Assembly (NCBI RefSeq): GCF_001556865.1
Contig: NZ_LSJY01000194.1
Location: forward strand, 1-7,187
Direction of reading: 5' to 3'
Source of the DNA: Sphingobium sp. CCH11-B1
GTDB lineage: Bacteria > Pseudomonadota > Alphaproteobacteria > Sphingomonadales > Sphingomonadaceae
DNA: 7,187 bases
A model generated the notes under the pieces. It saw only the letters and a program-made list of their open reading frames with translations. It was not told where the DNA came from and made no database searches. Below are positions 5,756-7,187 of the stretch, one piece after another. The translations under genes and the position numbers were made by a program. Position 1 is the first letter of the stretch. Each line of letters starts with the position of its first letter.

Positions 5756-7080
5756 TCGCAAGGGTGATGGTCGTGGGCGCGCTGCTGATGGGCGGCGCGC
5801 CGATGGCCCATGCGGCATTGAGCCCGGCGGAGCGCAAGATCGAGGCGACGGTCGAGGCAGGATATGAGCCGTCGGTCGGGCTGCTGGAGCGGCTGGTCAA
5901 CCAGAATAGCGGATCGATGAACCTGCCGGGCGTCCGCGCGGTGGCGGACATGCTGCGCCCCGAGTTCGAGGCGCTGGGCTTTGCGGTGACCTGGAAGCCC
6001 ATGGATGCCGCCAAGCGCGCCGGCCACCTGATCGCCGTGCACAAGGGCAGGGCGGGCACGACGAAGATGCTGCTGATCGGGCACCTGGACACGGTGTTCG
6101 AGCCGGATTCGCCGTTCCAGACCTTCGTGCGGGAAAGCGGCGCTTCTGGTGGAGATTGGGCGCGGGGACCGGGTGTTTCCGACGACAAGGGCGGCGTGGT
6201 GACGATGCTGCTGGCGCTCAAGGCCATGCAGGCGGCCGGGACGCTGAAAGCCGCCAATATCGAGGTGGTGCTGACCGGCGACGAGGAGGATGCGGGCGAT
6301 CCCGTTACGATCGCGCGCGCGGACCTGATCCAGGCGGGCAAGCGGGCCGACGTGGCGCTGGATTTCGAGGGGCTGGCCCAGGAGGGCGGCAAGGATATGG
6401 GGTCGATCGCGCGGCGATCCTCCAACAGCTGGACGGTCACGGCGACCGGCAAGTCGGGCCATAGTTCCGGCATCTTTTCAGCGAGCGCGGGCGACGGCGC
6501 GATTTACGAGCTGGCGCGGATCGTGACGAGGTTCCGCAAGGAATTGCCCGAGCCGAACCTGACCTTCAATGTCGGATTGATCGGCGGGGGGCAGAGCGCG
6601 GACATCGACAAGGACGGCGTGCGCATCGCGGTGACGGGCAAGACCAACATCATCCCGCCCGTCGCGGTCGCCAAGGGCGATTTTCGCACGCTGAGCGAGG
6701 CGCAGACGCAGCGGGTCCAAGCGAAGATGCAGGCCATCGTGGAGCAGGGCCACCTGCCCGGAACGGGCGCGACCATCGCGTTCGACATGGGCTATCCGTC
6801 GATGCCGCCGACGCCGGGCAACCGCGCGCTGCTGGCCAAGCTGAACGGCGTCAACCGCGACCTGGGGCTGGAGGAGATGGCAGCGCTCGATCCGCTGAAG
6901 CGCGGGGCGGGCGACATCGCTTTCGTCGCGGCGGATACGGACGGTCTGGTCGGGCTTGGCCTCGCGTCGAGCGGCGATCACAGCCCGGCGGAGAAGGCCG
7001 ACCTGTCCACGATGAAGCGACAGGCCAAGCGCGCCGCGATCCTGATGAGTCGGCTGGCGGGGGAGAAGGGGCGCAAATAG
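5752..7080 (+). CDS. Secreted M20 family metallopeptidase (CPG2-like)
   Basis: A 442-residue zinc peptidase exported by a signal peptide (1-21, ending MAHA, cleavage before Ala22). The catalytic domain is interrupted by the usual dimerisation domain. Predicted metal ligands are His111 in GHLDTVF, bridging Asp144 in GPGVSDDKGG, Glu179, Asp204 in ALDFEG and His410 in GDHSPAEKADL. Glu178 is the general base and Asp113 supports His111. Spacings closely follow carboxypeptidase G2. His237 in GKSGHSSG (233-240) belongs to the dimerisation domain, where a conserved histidine contacts substrate in relatives. It probably cleaves peptides or N-acyl amino acids in the periplasm, with substrate unknown. 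The ATG at 5752 overlaps the GPx stop by four bases (ATGA), implying translational coupling. The nearest GAGG is 13 bases upstream, too far for a strong independent start. An in-frame ATG at 5767 would shorten the signal peptide. Confidence 0.9.
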   Translation: MIARVMVVGALLMGGAPMAHAALSPAERKIEATVEAGYEPSVGLLERLVNQNSGSMNLPGVRAVADMLRPEFEALGFAVTWKPMDAAKRAGHLIAVHKGRAGTTKMLLIGHLDTVFEPDSPFQTFVRESGASGGDWARGPGVSDDKGGVVTMLLALKAMQAAGTLKAANIEVVLTGDEEDAGDPVTIARADLIQAGKRADVALDFEGLAQEGGKDMGSIARRSSNSWTVTATGKSGHSSGIFSASAGDGAIYELARIVTRFRKELPEPNLTFNVGLIGGGQSADIDKDGVRIAVTGKTNIIPPVAVAKGDFRTLSEAQTQRVQAKMQAIVEQGHLPGTGATIAFDMGYPSMPPTPGNRALLAKLNGVNRDLGLEEMAALDPLKRGAGDIAFVAADTDGLVGLGLASSGDHSPAEKADLSTMKRQAKRAAILMSRLAGEKGRK

Positions 7081-7187
7081 GCACCCGTTCCGGTTGAGCG
7101 GGAGGGCTGGACGCGCATCCGCTTCTCGACTTCGCTCGAAGCGAACGGCTAGGGTGGGTTCATGCTCCCGCTCCCTCATCCGCCTTC
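7081..7187. repeat. Inverted-repeat cluster after the M20 gene
   Basis: No gene is seen here. TTCGCT (7131-7136) and AGCGAA (7140-7145) form a perfect 6-bp hairpin with a CGA loop. GAGCGGGAG (7096-7104) is the exact reverse complement of CTCCCGCTC (7165-7173), so the inner hairpin is nested in a larger one. CCGTTC (7085-7090) also faces GAACGG (7143-7148). The segment TCTCGACTTCGCTCGA (7124-7139) resembles short palindromic repeats I recall from intergenic regions of sphingomonad genomes. There is no T-run, so it is not a classic terminator. Confidence 0.5.

Noticed and set aside
5527..6473. Overlapping minus-strand frames (about 290-310 codons) opposite the GPx and M20 genes
   Set aside because: They lie opposite two well-supported enzymes and show no recognisable motifs.
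1..7187. Search for a CRISPR array, phage or insertion sequence, toxin-antitoxin pair, tRNA or rRNA
   Set aside because: No regularly spaced repeats, transposase or integrase motifs, small paired genes or tRNA-like folds were seen. The genes are ordinary chromosomal families.

Overview
The window looks like ordinary chromosome from a high-GC alphaproteobacterium, most likely Sphingomonadales (a Sphingobium or Sphingomonas-like genus). Support comes from the GC-rich coding style, a secreted UrcA-family protein, the form of the truncated OmpA C-terminal domain at the left edge, and a sphingomonad-style VIT transporter. The genus is inferred from protein resemblance, not from a marker gene.

Left part (1-1440). 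The 3' end of an OmpA-family outer-membrane protein finishes at 352 and is followed by a strong intrinsic terminator. A GC-rich gene-free stretch leads to a complete exported Cu/Zn superoxide dismutase (sodC). Middle (1440-3650). thpR (RNA 2',3'-cyclic phosphodiesterase, minus strand) is divergent from a seven-helix Bax inhibitor-1/YccA-family membrane protein. That gene converges on a minus-strand glutathione S-transferase, with one long symmetrical terminator hairpin between them. Right part (3652-7187). An AT-rich intergenic island with several inverted repeats precedes a small secreted UrcA-family protein that ends in tandem hairpins. A tightly packed plus-strand group follows: a VIT-family metal transporter, a thioredoxin-type glutathione peroxidase, and a secreted M20-family metallopeptidase whose start codon overlaps the peroxidase stop. 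The last 107 bases carry an inverted-repeat cluster and no gene.

Functionally, four of the eight complete genes relate to redox or metal handling: SodC (superoxide outside the cytoplasm), GST (glutathione conjugation), GPx (peroxides) and VIT (iron/manganese, which limits Fenton chemistry). They sit in at least three transcription units, so this is a theme and not one demonstrated pathway. I see no CRISPR array, phage, insertion sequence, toxin-antitoxin pair, tRNA or rRNA, and no convincing undescribed system. The places most worth a second look are the AT-rich island upstream of urcA, the VIT-GPx-peptidase operon, the metal-ligand choice in the M20 peptidase, and the inverted repeats at the right end.
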